64,000 nucleotides of DNA, taken from Morococcus cerebrosus (GTDB lineage Bacteria; Pseudomonadota; Gammaproteobacteria; Burkholderiales; Neisseriaceae). The notes beneath the pieces were generated by a model that worked only from the letters and a program-made list of their open reading frames with translations, searched no databases and was not told the origin of the DNA. The stretch is from contig NZ_CP094242.1 in assembly GCF_022749515.1 (NCBI RefSeq), forward strand, positions 1,426,001 through 1,490,000. Direction: 5' to 3'. The stretch's first letter is position 1; every line of letters begins with the position of its first letter. A program made the position numbers and the translations under genes. Shown here one piece after another: positions 43,950 to 53,332 of the stretch.

Positions 43950-44495
43950 TCAAGTCCGTTTGTTTTTTCGATAAAACCTGCATTGAGGCAGCCATTCTTT
44001 TTGGCACGGGTCGTCGATAAACGACTTTAAAATCTTTTGAAAGGTTTGATTTTGGGCGTTGTATATGTTGCCTTTTAGATAACACGACGCGTAATAATGC
44101 GCCAATAAATCCGCCTGCTGCTCCATATTCAGCATACCGAAATGATAAATATCAGACAGATTGGGATAGAGATAGGCACGGCGGCGGCGGTAGCCTCCGC
44201 TGACGAACAAAAACAATCCGCCCAACCAGGTTTTAAATCCTTGCTGGTACTGCCAAACATGGGTCAATTCATGAATCATCCATATTTGATGGGACTTGGA
44301 AGCGAGGGCGAAGTCGTCAGGACAGTTATTGCGCGGGAAATAGATGTTCCCGTTGGGCGAAACGGCAACCTGCATGGTCGGCAGGCAAGGAATGCCTTGA
44401 TAGATTTTGACGCGGGCGTAATCAATGCTGTCGGCAAAAATCAGCTTTGCCATTTTGATTTCGTTGTCCGTCAGCCTGCGCCAGCGTTTGCTCAT
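43950..44495 (-). CDS. Putative zinc metallopeptidase-like protein (HExxH)
   Basis: 181 residues, no signal peptide. It contains a zincin motif HELTHVWQYQ (75-84) with two His and a Glu, and NMEQQADLLAHYY about 45 residues later, where Glu125 could be the third metal ligand (gluzincin-like). HELTHVWQYQ is typical of DUF4157-type proteins, some next to secretion systems. No secretion gene is close. The C-terminus is basic with a Cys pair (DPCQ, PQCRFY). The substrate is unknown. Confidence 0.75.
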   Translation of the reverse strand: MSKRWRRLTDNEIKMAKLIFADSIDYARVKIYQGIPCLPTMQVAVSPNGNIYFPRNNCPDDFALASKSHQIWMIHELTHVWQYQQGFKTWLGGLFLFVSGGYRRRRAYLYPNLSDIYHFGMLNMEQQADLLAHYYASCYLKGNIYNAQNQTFQKILKSFIDDPCQKEWLPQCRFYRKNKRT

Positions 44496-44636
44496 ACCTT
44501 GTCCTTGTTACTTTCATGACGACCGGGGTCGTCTGAAAACGGTTATCCTGCCTTAGCAGTCATTCAGCTACGTTTACAACCGATACTGCCCTACCCGCTT
44601 TATTTGCGCCAACATCATCACAAACCTTACAGCATG

Positions 44637-44668
44637 AAGGTCGTCTGAAATTTTTCAGACGACCTTTT
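44637..44668 (-). terminator. DUS-type terminator behind fixH
   Basis: GAAGGTCGTCTGAAA / TTTCAGACGACCTTTT with a minimal loop, 13 bases after the fixH stop. Confidence 0.82.
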
Positions 44669-44680
44669 GAGCCTGTCAAA

Positions 44681-45250
44681 CTATTGTCCTGAATCTTTCG
44701 GCTTCTGATTGGCGTTCTCAAACAACTTGTTCATAGGGGTCAGATTGATTGCATTGCCTTGACTGACTATCCATTTATCCTCCACCCGCCAAACGCCTGA
44801 AGTGTCTTCCACGCGCAGATACCAGTGGTTGGTCGGCGGCAGGGGTTTGAAAGTCGCTTCATACTCCATACGACCGTTTTGGATTTCCGCACTGACGGGG
44901 TGCAGTTTGACGGTTTGGTCTTCCGATTTTTTAGTCGGGTGCATCAAAAGGAGATTCAAAGGCTGTTTGGGATCGAATTCCCCGCTGACAAACACTTTGG
45001 CCGCATCCTTATCTGGACTGATCAGCACTTGCACCTGCATATGCCGCTTCACTGCCTCTTCATCGCGGTGAAGCTGGATGTCGATATGTTTGCCGTCTTT
45101 GTAATAGTCGTCCGTTACCAAATCGGTTGCATGTTCTTTGGCGACGAAGAACATGGCGACACTGGCAATCACGACGAAAATAGGCCCCGCCATCAACACC
45201 CACGGCCAAATGTGTTTGTACCAAGGTTTGACTTGTTTTTGCTCGGACAC
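44681..45250 (-). CDS. fixH: FixH-family protein
   Basis: 189 residues. One N-terminal membrane anchor (about 12-37, WPWVLMAGPIFVVIASVAMFF) and a periplasmic beta-sandwich. FixH proteins help assemble cbb3-type cytochrome oxidase. YYKDGKHID and the VEDKWIV region fit the family. It begins 3 bases after the ccoG stop, so the two form an operon. The ccoNOP structural genes are not in this window. Confidence 0.88.
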   Translation of the reverse strand: MSEQKQVKPWYKHIWPWVLMAGPIFVVIASVAMFFVAKEHATDLVTDDYYKDGKHIDIQLHRDEEAVKRHMQVQVLISPDKDAAKVFVSGEFDPKQPLNLLLMHPTKKSEDQTVKLHPVSAEIQNGRMEYEATFKPLPPTNHWYLRVEDTSGVWRVEDKWIVSQGNAINLTPMNKLFENANQKPKDSGQ

Positions 45251-45253
45251 GTT

Positions 45254-46765
45254 TTATTCTCCGATAAAGGTTGCTTCTTCTTCCAAGATAGTGGGTTTGC
45301 CATCTGCTTTGCCGGTTTCGCGATAAGTGAAGGTAAACTCAATCGGATGGCTGCCCTTGTCGGCGTATTCGGGAATGGTGGAAACTTGGACGGGGATGGT
45401 CAACGTTTGGCGCGGTGCGATTTTCACGCCGCCTTCCGGCAGTCCGGTCAGGGCAATTTCTTCAAAGCCTTTGACTGTCGCAGTCATCACTTGTTCGTTT
45501 TCACTATTGTTGATAATGCGCAGGTTATATGCGTTTTCCAGCCAACCTTTGCTGTTTTCGCGCACCATCACGCCGCGGTCTTTCAGAATATCGACTTCGA
45601 CCATTTTACGGGTGGAAAGTCCGACCAAGAAAGCGATGATGACCACCAGCAAAACAGCGCCGTATCCCGCCACACGCGGACGTTTCAAGCGTTTTTTGAT
45701 GTCGCTTTCAGGATATTCATGTTCCAACGCGCCTTCGGTCGTATAGCGTATCAAACCGCGCGGGTAGCCCATTTTGTCCATAATTTCGTCGCAGGCATCA
45801 ATACACGCCGCACAGCCGATACATTGGTATTGCAAACCGTCGCGGATATCGATACCGACGGGACAGACCTGTACGCACATAGTGCAGTTGATGCAGTCGC
45901 CCAATCCGCTGTCTTCTTTGTTGGCGGTTTTCTTGCGTGCGCCGCGCGGTTCGCCGCGTTCGGTATCGTAAGAAATAATCAGCGTGTCTTTGTCGAACAT
46001 CGCGCTTTGGAAGCGTGCATACGGACACATATGCAGGCACACTTTCTCGCGCATAACGTGGGCAAAGAAGAAGGTCATGAAGCCGTAAAACGCTGCAGCA
46101 AACATCGCGCCGCCGCCTGCTGCTCCGGCAAACAAGTCTGGAACGAACTGGCGGATCGGGACAAACCAGCCCGCAAAGGTAATGCCTGTCCACGCGCAGA
46201 CAAGGAAAATCAGCAGGGCTTTAGTTGCTTTAATGCGGATTTTAGTGAAATTCCACGGCGATTTTTCCAGCTTCAGGCGTTTGTTGCGGTCGCCTTCGAC
46301 CAAGTTGTCGATCCACAGCATGATTTCGGTGTAAACCGTCTGCGGACAGGAATAGCCGCACCACAAGCGTCCGGCAATCGTCGTCCACCAAAAAAGTCCG
46401 AAAGCGCAAATCATCAGCAGCAGGGCAAGGTAAATCAAGTCGCCCATACCCAGTGACAGCCCGAAAATGAAGAAATGCCGGTCCGGAATATTGAAGAGTA
46501 CCGCCTGGCGGTCGCTCCAGTTAAACCACGGAATCACATAAAACACAAACTGCGTCGCCAATACGGCGGCTATACGCAACTTGGCGAACCGCCCTTCCGC
46601 TTTTTTCGGATGGATGCGTTCGCCTTCGGGATGGATTTGGATGACGCTGGATTTGGGTTTTGAGGGTTTGGGCGGAGCGGTTTTTGCCGGTTTCTCGGAC
46701 TGCTCTTTCGGGACAGCGTTTTTTTCTTCTGACACAGCGTTTTCGGCTTGGTTTTCTGTTGACAT
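45254..46765 (-). CDS. ccoG: Cytochrome c oxidase accessory protein CcoG (FixG/RdxA)
   Basis: 503 residues. A membrane ferredoxin-like protein needed to put copper into cbb3 oxidase. N-terminal Lys/Pro-rich cytosolic leader (1-60), five or so membrane helices, the WCGYSCPQTVY motif (136-146), a CxxxHMCPYAR box (243-251) and two 4Fe-4S clusters: Cys291/294/297/301 and Cys315/318/321/325. The C-terminal IG-like domain is periplasmic. Upstream (46868-46881) TTGA-N6-CCAA resembles half of an FNR box, which would fit oxygen control, but this is weak. Confidence 0.94.
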   Translation of the reverse strand: MSTENQAENAVSEEKNAVPKEQSEKPAKTAPPKPSKPKSSVIQIHPEGERIHPKKAEGRFAKLRIAAVLATQFVFYVIPWFNWSDRQAVLFNIPDRHFFIFGLSLGMGDLIYLALLLMICAFGLFWWTTIAGRLWCGYSCPQTVYTEIMLWIDNLVEGDRNKRLKLEKSPWNFTKIRIKATKALLIFLVCAWTGITFAGWFVPIRQFVPDLFAGAAGGGAMFAAAFYGFMTFFFAHVMREKVCLHMCPYARFQSAMFDKDTLIISYDTERGEPRGARKKTANKEDSGLGDCINCTMCVQVCPVGIDIRDGLQYQCIGCAACIDACDEIMDKMGYPRGLIRYTTEGALEHEYPESDIKKRLKRPRVAGYGAVLLVVIIAFLVGLSTRKMVEVDILKDRGVMVRENSKGWLENAYNLRIINNSENEQVMTATVKGFEEIALTGLPEGGVKIAPRQTLTIPVQVSTIPEYADKGSHPIEFTFTYRETGKADGKPTILEEEATFIGE

Positions 46766-47284
46766 TTTTCAGTGTTCCTTCGTGTGTTTGCGCGCAGGTC
46801 TTTTATTCTGATTACTGGTTTGATTGGTTTTTCAGACGACCTTTTATATGCGTCGGAATCATATCATTTGAGCTTGACCAAAGCAAAAAGCCCTACTTGG
46901 CTTTTATATGCCACCCGTTTTGATTTTTCCGTTGCCCAAGTCTGAAATCGGCGATATTCAAGCAGTTGCATATAACCGATGACGCTATGTTTATAGCGAA
47001 TCGCTATATCTCCGATAAAAATTTATAAACTACTGTTTCAAAACGGAATAACAGTTAATCTCATCTGCTTTGCCTGTTTCAGACGACCCCTTATGCGGAC
47101 AATTTTTAAAACAGGACAACGCGAAACCGATGCCGTACCGGTTTGAAGTTGCCCTCCCGATAGGCGGAAAGGTCGTCTGAAAGACGCCCGCATCCTTGAA
47201 AGCCTGCCCGAATCGGGCGATAATCAACGGGATTTTCTTTACCGTTATTACCGTTTCAAACCAATACAGCAAGGAAGGTACAAA
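46766..47284. other. Divergent ccoG-tkt intergenic region (520 bp)
   Basis: No gene. Contains DUS at about 46831 and 47169, a perfect 17-bp palindrome TATAGCGAATCGCTATA (46992-47008), a half FNR-like site near 46868, and around 47106 a stretch loosely like the inner part of a Correia element. AAGGAAGG before 47285 is the tkt ribosome site. Confidence 0.6.
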
Positions 47285-49264
47285 ATGTCTCAACTGGCAA
47301 ACGCAATCCGTTTCCTCTCGGCCGATGCCGTTCAAAAAGCAAATTCCGGCCACCCCGGCGCACCCATGGGTATGGCGGAAATGGCGGAAGTATTGTGGAC
47401 GAAATTCCTGCGCCACAACCCTGCCAACCCCAAATTCTACAACCGCGACCGCTTCGTCCTCTCCAACGGCCACGCGTCCATGCTGTTGTACAGCCTGTTG
47501 CACCTGACCGGCTACAACCTGAGCATTGAAGACCTGAAAAACTTCCGCCAACTGCACAGCAAGACCCCTGGTCACCCCGAATACGGCTACACCGACGGCG
47601 TGGAAACCACGACCGGCCCGTTGGGACAAGGCATTGCCAACGCGGTGGGCATGGCATTGGCGGAAAAAATCCTTGCCGCCGAATTTAATAAAGACGGTTT
47701 GAACATCGTCGATCACTACACTTACGTCTTCATGGGCGACGGCTGCCTGATGGAAGGCGTATCGCACGAAGCCTGTTCGCTCGCCGGCACCTTGGGCTTG
47801 GGCAAACTGATTGTTTTGTATGATGACAACAATATTTCCATCGACGGCAAAGTGGACGGCTGGTTTACCGAAAACATCCCGCAACGCTTTGAAAGCTACG
47901 GCTGGCATGTCGTTCCCAACGTAAACGGCCACGACACCGCCGCCATTCAGACAGCCATTGAAGCCGCCCGTGCCGAAACCGGCAAACCGTCCATCATCTG
48001 CTGCAAAACCTTAATCGGCAAAGGCAGTGCCAACAAAGAAGGCAGCCACAAAACCCACGGTGCACCTTTGGGCGCGGACGAAATCGAAGCCACACGCAAA
48101 CATTTGGGCTGGACTTACCCCGCCTTTGAAATCCCGCAAAAAATTTACGACGCATGGAGCGCGAAAGAACAAGGCGCGAAACTGGAAGCCGACTGGAACG
48201 AACTGTTCGCGCAATACCAAGCCAAATATCCTGCCGAAGCCGCAGAATTCGTGCGCCGCATGGATAAAAAACTGCCGGACAATTTCGATGCATACGTTCA
48301 AGCCGCATTGAAAGAAGTGTGCGCCAAAGCCGAAACCATCGCCACCCGCAAAGCCAGCCAAAACAGCATCGAAATCCTCGCCAAAGCGCTGCCCGAACTG
48401 GTAGGCGGTTCTGCCGACCTGACCCCGTCCAACCTGACCGACTGGTCAAACAGCGTCTCCGTTACCCGCGAAAAAGGCGGCAACTACATCCACTACGGCG
48501 TGCGCGAGTTCGGCATGGGCGCCATCATGAACGGCCTTGCCCTGCACGGCGGCGTTAAACCGTTCGGCGCGACCTTCCTGATGTTCAGCGAATACGAACG
48601 CAACGCCTTGCGCATGGCGGCACTGATGAAAATCAACCCCGTCTTCGTCTTCACCCACGATTCCATCGGCCTCGGCGAAGACGGCCCGACCCACCAACCC
48701 ATCGAGCAAACCGCCACCCTGCGCCTGATTCCGAATATGGACGTATGGCGTCCGTGCGATACCGCCGAATCCTTGGTCGCATGGGCGGAAGCCACAAAAG
48801 CCGAAGACCACCCGTCCTGCCTGATTTTCAGCCGTCAAAACCTGAAATTCCAAGCGCGCAACGAACAACAATTGAACGACATCAAACGCGGCGGCTACGT
48901 CATCAGCGAAGCCCAAGGCAACGCTCAAGCCGTCATCATTGCGACCGGTTCCGAAGTCGAGCTGGCTTTGGAAGCGCAAAAAGCACTCGCCGCGCAAAAC
49001 ATCACCGTCCGCGTCGTTTCCATGCCGTCCACCAACGTGTTCGACCGCCAAGACGCCGCCTATAAAGCCGCCGTCCTGCCCGAAGGCCTGCCGCACATCG
49101 CCGTAGAAGCCGGACACGCCGACGGCTGGTACAAATACGTCGGACTGAACGGCGCAGTCGTCGGCATCAACCGCTTCGGAGAATCCGCCCCTGCCGAACT
49201 GCTGTTCAAAGAATTCGGCTTTACCGTGGAAAATGTGGTGGATACTGTGAAATCAGTGCTGTAA
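47285..49264 (+). CDS. tkt: Transketolase
   Basis: 659 residues. Thiamine-diphosphate enzyme of the pentose phosphate pathway. Seen: [11 protein letters not shown] (21-31), the TPP motif [10 protein letters not shown] starting at 151, DDNNISIDG, and in the second domain [18 protein letters not shown], with the C-terminal domain ending in a GFTVENVV stretch. Length normal. AAGGAAGG lies 8 bases before the ATG. Single gene with DUS terminator. Confidence 0.96.
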   Translation: MSQLANAIRFLSADAVQKANSGHPGAPMGMAEMAEVLWTKFLRHNPANPKFYNRDRFVLSNGHASMLLYSLLHLTGYNLSIEDLKNFRQLHSKTPGHPEYGYTDGVETTTGPLGQGIANAVGMALAEKILAAEFNKDGLNIVDHYTYVFMGDGCLMEGVSHEACSLAGTLGLGKLIVLYDDNNISIDGKVDGWFTENIPQRFESYGWHVVPNVNGHDTAAIQTAIEAARAETGKPSIICCKTLIGKGSANKEGSHKTHGAPLGADEIEATRKHLGWTYPAFEIPQKIYDAWSAKEQGAKLEADWNELFAQYQAKYPAEAAEFVRRMDKKLPDNFDAYVQAALKEVCAKAETIATRKASQNSIEILAKALPELVGGSADLTPSNLTDWSNSVSVTREKGGNYIHYGVREFGMGAIMNGLALHGGVKPFGATFLMFSEYERNALRMAALMKINPVFVFTHDSIGLGEDGPTHQPIEQTATLRLIPNMDVWRPCDTAESLVAWAEATKAEDHPSCLIFSRQNLKFQARNEQQLNDIKRGGYVISEAQGNAQAVIIATGSEVELALEAQKALAAQNITVRVVSMPSTNVFDRQDAAYKAAVLPEGLPHIAVEAGHADGWYKYVGLNGAVVGINRFGESAPAELLFKEFGFTVENVVDTVKSVL

Positions 49265-49281
49265 ACGACTGCCATCGCATC

Positions 49282-49327
49282 AAAGGTCGTCTGAAAACGG
49301 AAGATAAGGTTTTCAGACGACCTTTTT
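49282..49327 (+). terminator. DUS-type terminator behind tkt
   Basis: AAAGGTCGTCTGAAAAC paired with GTTTTCAGACGACCTTTTT. Confidence 0.88.
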
Positions 49328-49554
49328 CCTTTAAAGCCGCCCAAACCGGTTTAACAGAAATCCAACCCATACAGTGGCGCAACTCTTCCTACGCCAACGA
49401 AGTTGCATAGAAACGCCGAATAAAGCAGCATCTGAAGCCCCTCCTATTCCTGATAATCTTTTGCCATATCTTGAAAGCCGCACCGCTAAACCGTAAAATT
49501 ACACCTTACTAAATTTGATATAAATTTACATCTAACCCATCTTACCCGCCAATT

Positions 49555-51567
49555 ATGATGACTCGCCTTGCTACCTATCGGAAAACCCTCCTCATCTGCC
49601 TGATTTTATGGGCATCCATCGTCGCCGTTTTCTCTGCCGAACGTTTCTTCATGCTGCACCATTTCGTTTCAGACGACATCCGCAGCCGTTACGCGGGCGA
49701 TTTGGCGGCTTTGTTTGTCAAAGGGCTGTTGTTCGACATCAAAATCGCCTCCGTTGCCGCCGCCTTCCCCTTCCTGATCGGGCTGTTCGGACTGGCTACG
49801 CAGAAAACCGCCGCCTTTACCCTACGCCTCCTGCCTACCGTCGCAACCGTCCTTTCCCTGACCGCCTTTGCCGCCGCGCTGGGCAACTGGTTCTATTACA
49901 GCGTTTATGACCGTCAATTTGACGTCTTTGTCTTCGGACTGGCGGACGAAGATACCCGCGCTGTCCTGAAAACCGTCTGGTCGGACTATCCCGTCATCCC
50001 CTGTCTTGCCGCCTTGATTGCCGCAGCTTTCGTTTTCGGCAAAATCTTCAGCCTCATCCGCCACCGTACCCGCTTTCAGACGACCTCATGGGGGAAAACC
50101 GCTTGGATTGCCGCCGTCCTCTTACCCGTCCTCGCGCTTGCCGCAGGCATACGCGGCTCGTTCGGCAAATTCCCCCTGCGTCAGACCGCCATGCAGATTT
50201 CCGCCGCACCGCAAATCAACAAACTCGTTCCCAATGCCCTGACTTCCCTAAGCTGGGCAGTCAACGAATACCGCAACAGCAATAATTTCCATCCCGTCTC
50301 CGACGAAGACGGCAGCCGGCTCATCAGTACTCTGCTCGATAAAAAAACCGACGCCGACTTGACGCAGCTCTTTGCCCAAACCGCTGCAAACGCCGCCGTC
50401 GAAAAACACCGTCCCAACGTCGTTCTCACCGTCATGGAAAGCATGAGCGCTCATCTCTTGAACATGGACAATCCCGAACGGGACCTCTTGGGCGAACTGG
50501 GCAAACACTGGCAGCAAGACTGGGTGTACCGCAAATTCGTTTCCGAGGGAGACGGCACCAGTGACACCTTGCACCGCTTCTTCGTCCGCAGCCCGCGTCT
50601 CAACCTCAGCCAATCCCTTGCTAAAAACAAAATCTTCCCCGGCAATATGTTCAAACCCTATCTCGATGCCGGCTACCGCGTCGTCTATATTACGGCGGGT
50701 AACGGCGGCTGGCGCGATTTCGACACCTTCCTGCGGCACTTGGGCGTCAACGAAATCATCGATGAAAACACCCTCAAAACCCACTATCCCGAAGCCAAAT
50801 CCGAAACATGGGGCGTACCCGACGAATTCATGTTCCGTTATGCCGAAGAAGAACTCGCGCGCGCCGAAAAAAGCGGCACGCCCGTATTCATCATGATGAT
50901 GTCCGTGACCAACCATCCGCCCTACCGCCTGCCCGCGCCGCATCAGGCGAAAAACTTCCGTTTGGACGAACAAGAGCAAAAACGCCTTGCCAACCTCGCC
51001 TCAGGCAAAGAGCTGAATGAAATCTTCAACACTTTCCGATACAGCAACGACCAACTTGGCCGCTTTATCGGCAAAGTGAAAACCATCGCGCCCGACACCA
51101 TTATCGCCGCCACCGGCGACCACAATATGCGCGCCATCGGCTATCCCGAATCCGCCGATGCCGCACTCGGCCACAGCGTCCCCTTCTACCTTTACGTCCC
51201 GCAAGCCTACCGCGGCAGCGCCGAATACCATCCCGAACGCGCAGGTTCGCACAAAGACATCCTGCCGACCCTCTACAACTTAAGCCTGTCCAAATCGCGC
51301 TACTACCAAACCGGCTGCAACCTCACCGCCCCGCAACCTGATTCCGCGTGGTGCGGCTACGGCTACAACCCCGAAGTCATCATCACGGAACGCGGTTTCT
51401 ATCATCAACACAGCAAAGCATTCCACAAATGGGACAACAAAAACATCCAAACCGCCGAAAGCCGCCCAAGCACGCCGGATAACGAAGACCAAGCCATTAT
51501 CCGTCGCGCCTCGGCATATACGCCGTTTCTTGAATGGCAGATCAACCGGATTATCAGCACCCAATAA
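49555..51567 (+). CDS. LtaS-like sulfatase-fold membrane enzyme
   Basis: 670 residues. Five N-terminal membrane helices (about 10-30, 50-80, 88-112, 148-168, 183-202), then a large periplasmic alkaline-phosphatase/sulfatase-fold domain. Likely metal and catalytic residues: Glu295 in VMESMSAH, Thr335 in EGDGTSDTLH (the nucleophile place in lipoteichoic acid synthases), VTNHPPY (451-457) and GDHN (521-524). LtaS-like enzymes of Gram-negatives transfer glycerol phosphate or phosphoethanolamine to periplasmic glycans (OpgB type). EptA-like lipid A enzymes differ in motifs. GSHKDILPTLYNL is the standard C-terminal box. The start has two Mets; the exact one is uncertain. Confidence 0.88.
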   Translation: MMTRLATYRKTLLICLILWASIVAVFSAERFFMLHHFVSDDIRSRYAGDLAALFVKGLLFDIKIASVAAAFPFLIGLFGLATQKTAAFTLRLLPTVATVLSLTAFAAALGNWFYYSVYDRQFDVFVFGLADEDTRAVLKTVWSDYPVIPCLAALIAAAFVFGKIFSLIRHRTRFQTTSWGKTAWIAAVLLPVLALAAGIRGSFGKFPLRQTAMQISAAPQINKLVPNALTSLSWAVNEYRNSNNFHPVSDEDGSRLISTLLDKKTDADLTQLFAQTAANAAVEKHRPNVVLTVMESMSAHLLNMDNPERDLLGELGKHWQQDWVYRKFVSEGDGTSDTLHRFFVRSPRLNLSQSLAKNKIFPGNMFKPYLDAGYRVVYITAGNGGWRDFDTFLRHLGVNEIIDENTLKTHYPEAKSETWGVPDEFMFRYAEEELARAEKSGTPVFIMMMSVTNHPPYRLPAPHQAKNFRLDEQEQKRLANLASGKELNEIFNTFRYSNDQLGRFIGKVKTIAPDTIIAATGDHNMRAIGYPESADAALGHSVPFYLYVPQAYRGSAEYHPERAGSHKDILPTLYNLSLSKSRYYQTGCNLTAPQPDSAWCGYGYNPEVIITERGFYHQHSKAFHKWDNKNIQTAESRPSTPDNEDQAIIRRASAYTPFLEWQINRIISTQ

Positions 51568-51581
51568 ATCCGTTTATCGCC

Positions 51582-51606
51582 AAAGGTCGTCTGAAAAGTT
51601 TCAGAC
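51582..51606 (+). terminator. DUS-type terminator behind the LtaS-like gene
   Basis: AAAGGTCGTCTGAAA / TTTCAGACGACCTTTTT. Confidence 0.85.
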
Positions 51607-51726
51607 GACCTTTTTATATCCATATAAACCGCCTTTGCTATAACGGTATTTACTTCACTTATCAAACTTGCCCACAAAACATTTTAAACCTACAATGCCG
51701 CTGTTTATCACATCTCCGAGTCCATC

Positions 51727-52506
51727 ATGTTCTTCGTCCTTTCCCCCGCCAAAAACCTCAATGAAAAAGACCCTGCGCCCGTCAAAGAATTCACCCAACC
51801 CGACCTCTTGGCGGAAGCCGAAATCCTGATGCGCCAACTGCGTGAACTTGCCCCGCAGCAAATCGCCGAGCTGATGCATGTCTCTGACAAAATCGCCCTC
51901 TTAAACGCCGAGCGCAACACCGAATGGCATACACCGTTTACCCCCGACAACGCAAAACAGGCAGTCTTTATGTTCAACGGCGACGTTTACGAAGGCATCG
52001 CCGCAGACACCCTCGAACCCGAACAAATCCAATATCTGCAACAACACGTCCGCCTGCTTTCCGGCCTCTACGGCGTCCTGCGTCCGCTGGATTTGATGCA
52101 GCCCTACCGCTTGGAAATGGGAACGGCGTTTGCCAACACACGCGGTAAGAACCTGTATGAATTTTGGGGCGACATCATCACCGACCTGCTGAATGACACC
52201 CTTGCCCAAGCAGGCAGCGACATATTAATCAACCTCGCTTCGCAAGAATATTTCAAATCCGTCAACACTAAAAAACTCAAAGCCCGCCTGATTACCCCCG
52301 TTTTCAAGGATGAAAAAAACGGCAAATACAAAATCATCAGCTTCTACGCCAAACGCGCGCGCGGACTGATGGTACGCTACGCGGCGGAACATAATATTAC
52401 CGACCCGGAAATGCTGAAAAATTTCGATTACGAAGGCTACTCATTTAACGCAGCCGCGTCTAACGAGTCCGAATGGGTGTTCATGCGCAAAGAACAAACC
52501 AAGTAA
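51727..52506 (+). CDS. yaaA: Peroxide stress protein YaaA
   Basis: 259 residues of the UPF0246 family. In E. coli YaaA lowers free iron during peroxide stress. The family's opening [13 protein letters not shown] and the blocks [43 protein letters not shown] and [10 protein letters not shown] are all present. Length normal. The tRNA-Ser genes follow on the same strand 80 bases further. Confidence 0.94.
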   Translation: MFFVLSPAKNLNEKDPAPVKEFTQPDLLAEAEILMRQLRELAPQQIAELMHVSDKIALLNAERNTEWHTPFTPDNAKQAVFMFNGDVYEGIAADTLEPEQIQYLQQHVRLLSGLYGVLRPLDLMQPYRLEMGTAFANTRGKNLYEFWGDIITDLLNDTLAQAGSDILINLASQEYFKSVNTKKLKARLITPVFKDEKNGKYKIISFYAKRARGLMVRYAAEHNITDPEMLKNFDYEGYSFNAAASNESEWVFMRKEQTK

Positions 52507-52586
52507 AAACAAAAAACTAAATATTCCCCTAAAAATTTCGCTTGGCAAACCCGACAAATTTCATTACTATTTCGGCTTCAAGAAAC

Positions 52587-52677
<91 letters not shown>

Positions 52678-52758
52678 TTTCTTGAAAATAGAAAAACCAA
52701 ATAAAAATGAAGTGAAGCCCAGCCAACAGCATTTTTATTTGGTTTTACTTTATTCTAC

Positions 52759-52848
52759 GGAAACGTGGCAGAGAGGCTGAATGCAGCGGACTCGAAATCC
52801 GCTGAGGGTGCAAATCCTCCGTGGGTTCGAATCCCACCGTTTCCGCCA
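52759..52848 (+). tRNA. tRNA-Ser (anticodon CGA)
   Basis: 90 bases with CCA. Acceptor GGAAACG / CGTTTCC, anticodon loop CTCGAAA, variable arm GAGGGTGCAAATCCTC, T loop TTCGAAT. Confidence 0.95.
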
Positions 52849-52859
52849 AACCGGACAAG

Positions 52860-52892
52860 AAGCCGCTGCAAAAACAGCGGCTTTTTGTTTTT
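52860..52892 (+). terminator. Intrinsic terminator of the tRNA-Ser pair
   Basis: AAGCCGCTG / CAGCGGCTT stem with T-run, 11 bases behind the second tRNA. Confidence 0.9.
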
Positions 52893-53014
52893 CTCCTGAA
52901 GTCTCCCTCAATAAAACCCCTCCTCGGATTGTTAAAACAAACTCAAACAAGAAGTAGCCAAGCCTTATCGTTTACTTCTGTTTATCCATCCGAAAAATGA
53001 AAAAGCTTCATTGA

Positions 53015-53062
53015 AAAAGGTCGTCTGAAACCGTTTGACCCAACGTTTTCAGACGACCTTTT
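53015..53062 (-). terminator. DUS-type terminator behind rubredoxin
   Basis: AAAAGGTCGTCTGAAA paired with TTTTCAGACGACCTTTT. Confidence 0.85.
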
Positions 53063-53076
53063 CAGTTTGTCCAAAG

Positions 53077-53247
53077 CTATATCACGAAGTCCAGCAGATA
53101 AAAGTCTTCTTTGCCCACGCCGCATTCGGGGCATTTCCAATCGTCGGGGATGTCATCGAATTTGGTGCCGGGGGCGATGCCGTGTTCGGGGTCGCCGAGG
53201 TCTTCGTCGTAAATCCAGCCGCAGGGGCCGCACATGTATTGTGCCAT
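53077..53247 (-). CDS. Rubredoxin
   Basis: 56 residues. One-iron electron carrier, cytoplasmic. Begins MAQYMCGPCGWIYDEDLGDP; iron ligands are Cys6 and Cys9 (CGPCG) and Cys39 and Cys42 (CPECG), with the Tyr/Asp/Pro pattern of the family between (YDEDLGDPEHGI, DIPDDWKCP). It ends LLDFVI and a TAG. GAAGGAACACACC precedes the ATG. It is flanked by DUS hairpins on both sides, so it is expected to be transcribed alone. The partner reductase is not in the window. Confidence 0.95.
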   Translation of the reverse strand: MAQYMCGPCGWIYDEDLGDPEHGIAPGTKFDDIPDDWKCPECGVGKEDFYLLDFVI

Positions 53248-53269
53248 GGTGTGTTCCTTCTAATGGTTG

Positions 53270-53310
53270 AGGTCGTCTGAAAACGGTCGGCAAAAGGTTT
53301 TCAGACGACC
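53270..53310 (-). terminator. DUS-type terminator behind the acyl-CoA dehydrogenase-like gene
   Basis: AGGTCGTCTGAAAAC paired with GTTTTCAGACGACC between it and rubredoxin. Confidence 0.8.
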
Positions 53311-53332
53311 CCTTGTTGGTCTGTTTCAGCCC

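Noticed and set aside
46868-46881. Possible FNR box upstream of ccoG
   Set aside because: TTGA-N6-CCAA keeps only one good half-site; kept only as a remark in the annotation.
47106-47150. Possible Correia-element remnant before tkt
   Set aside because: Only a loose resemblance to the CREE interior (GGACAACGCGAAACC, CCGTACCGG); no terminal repeats.
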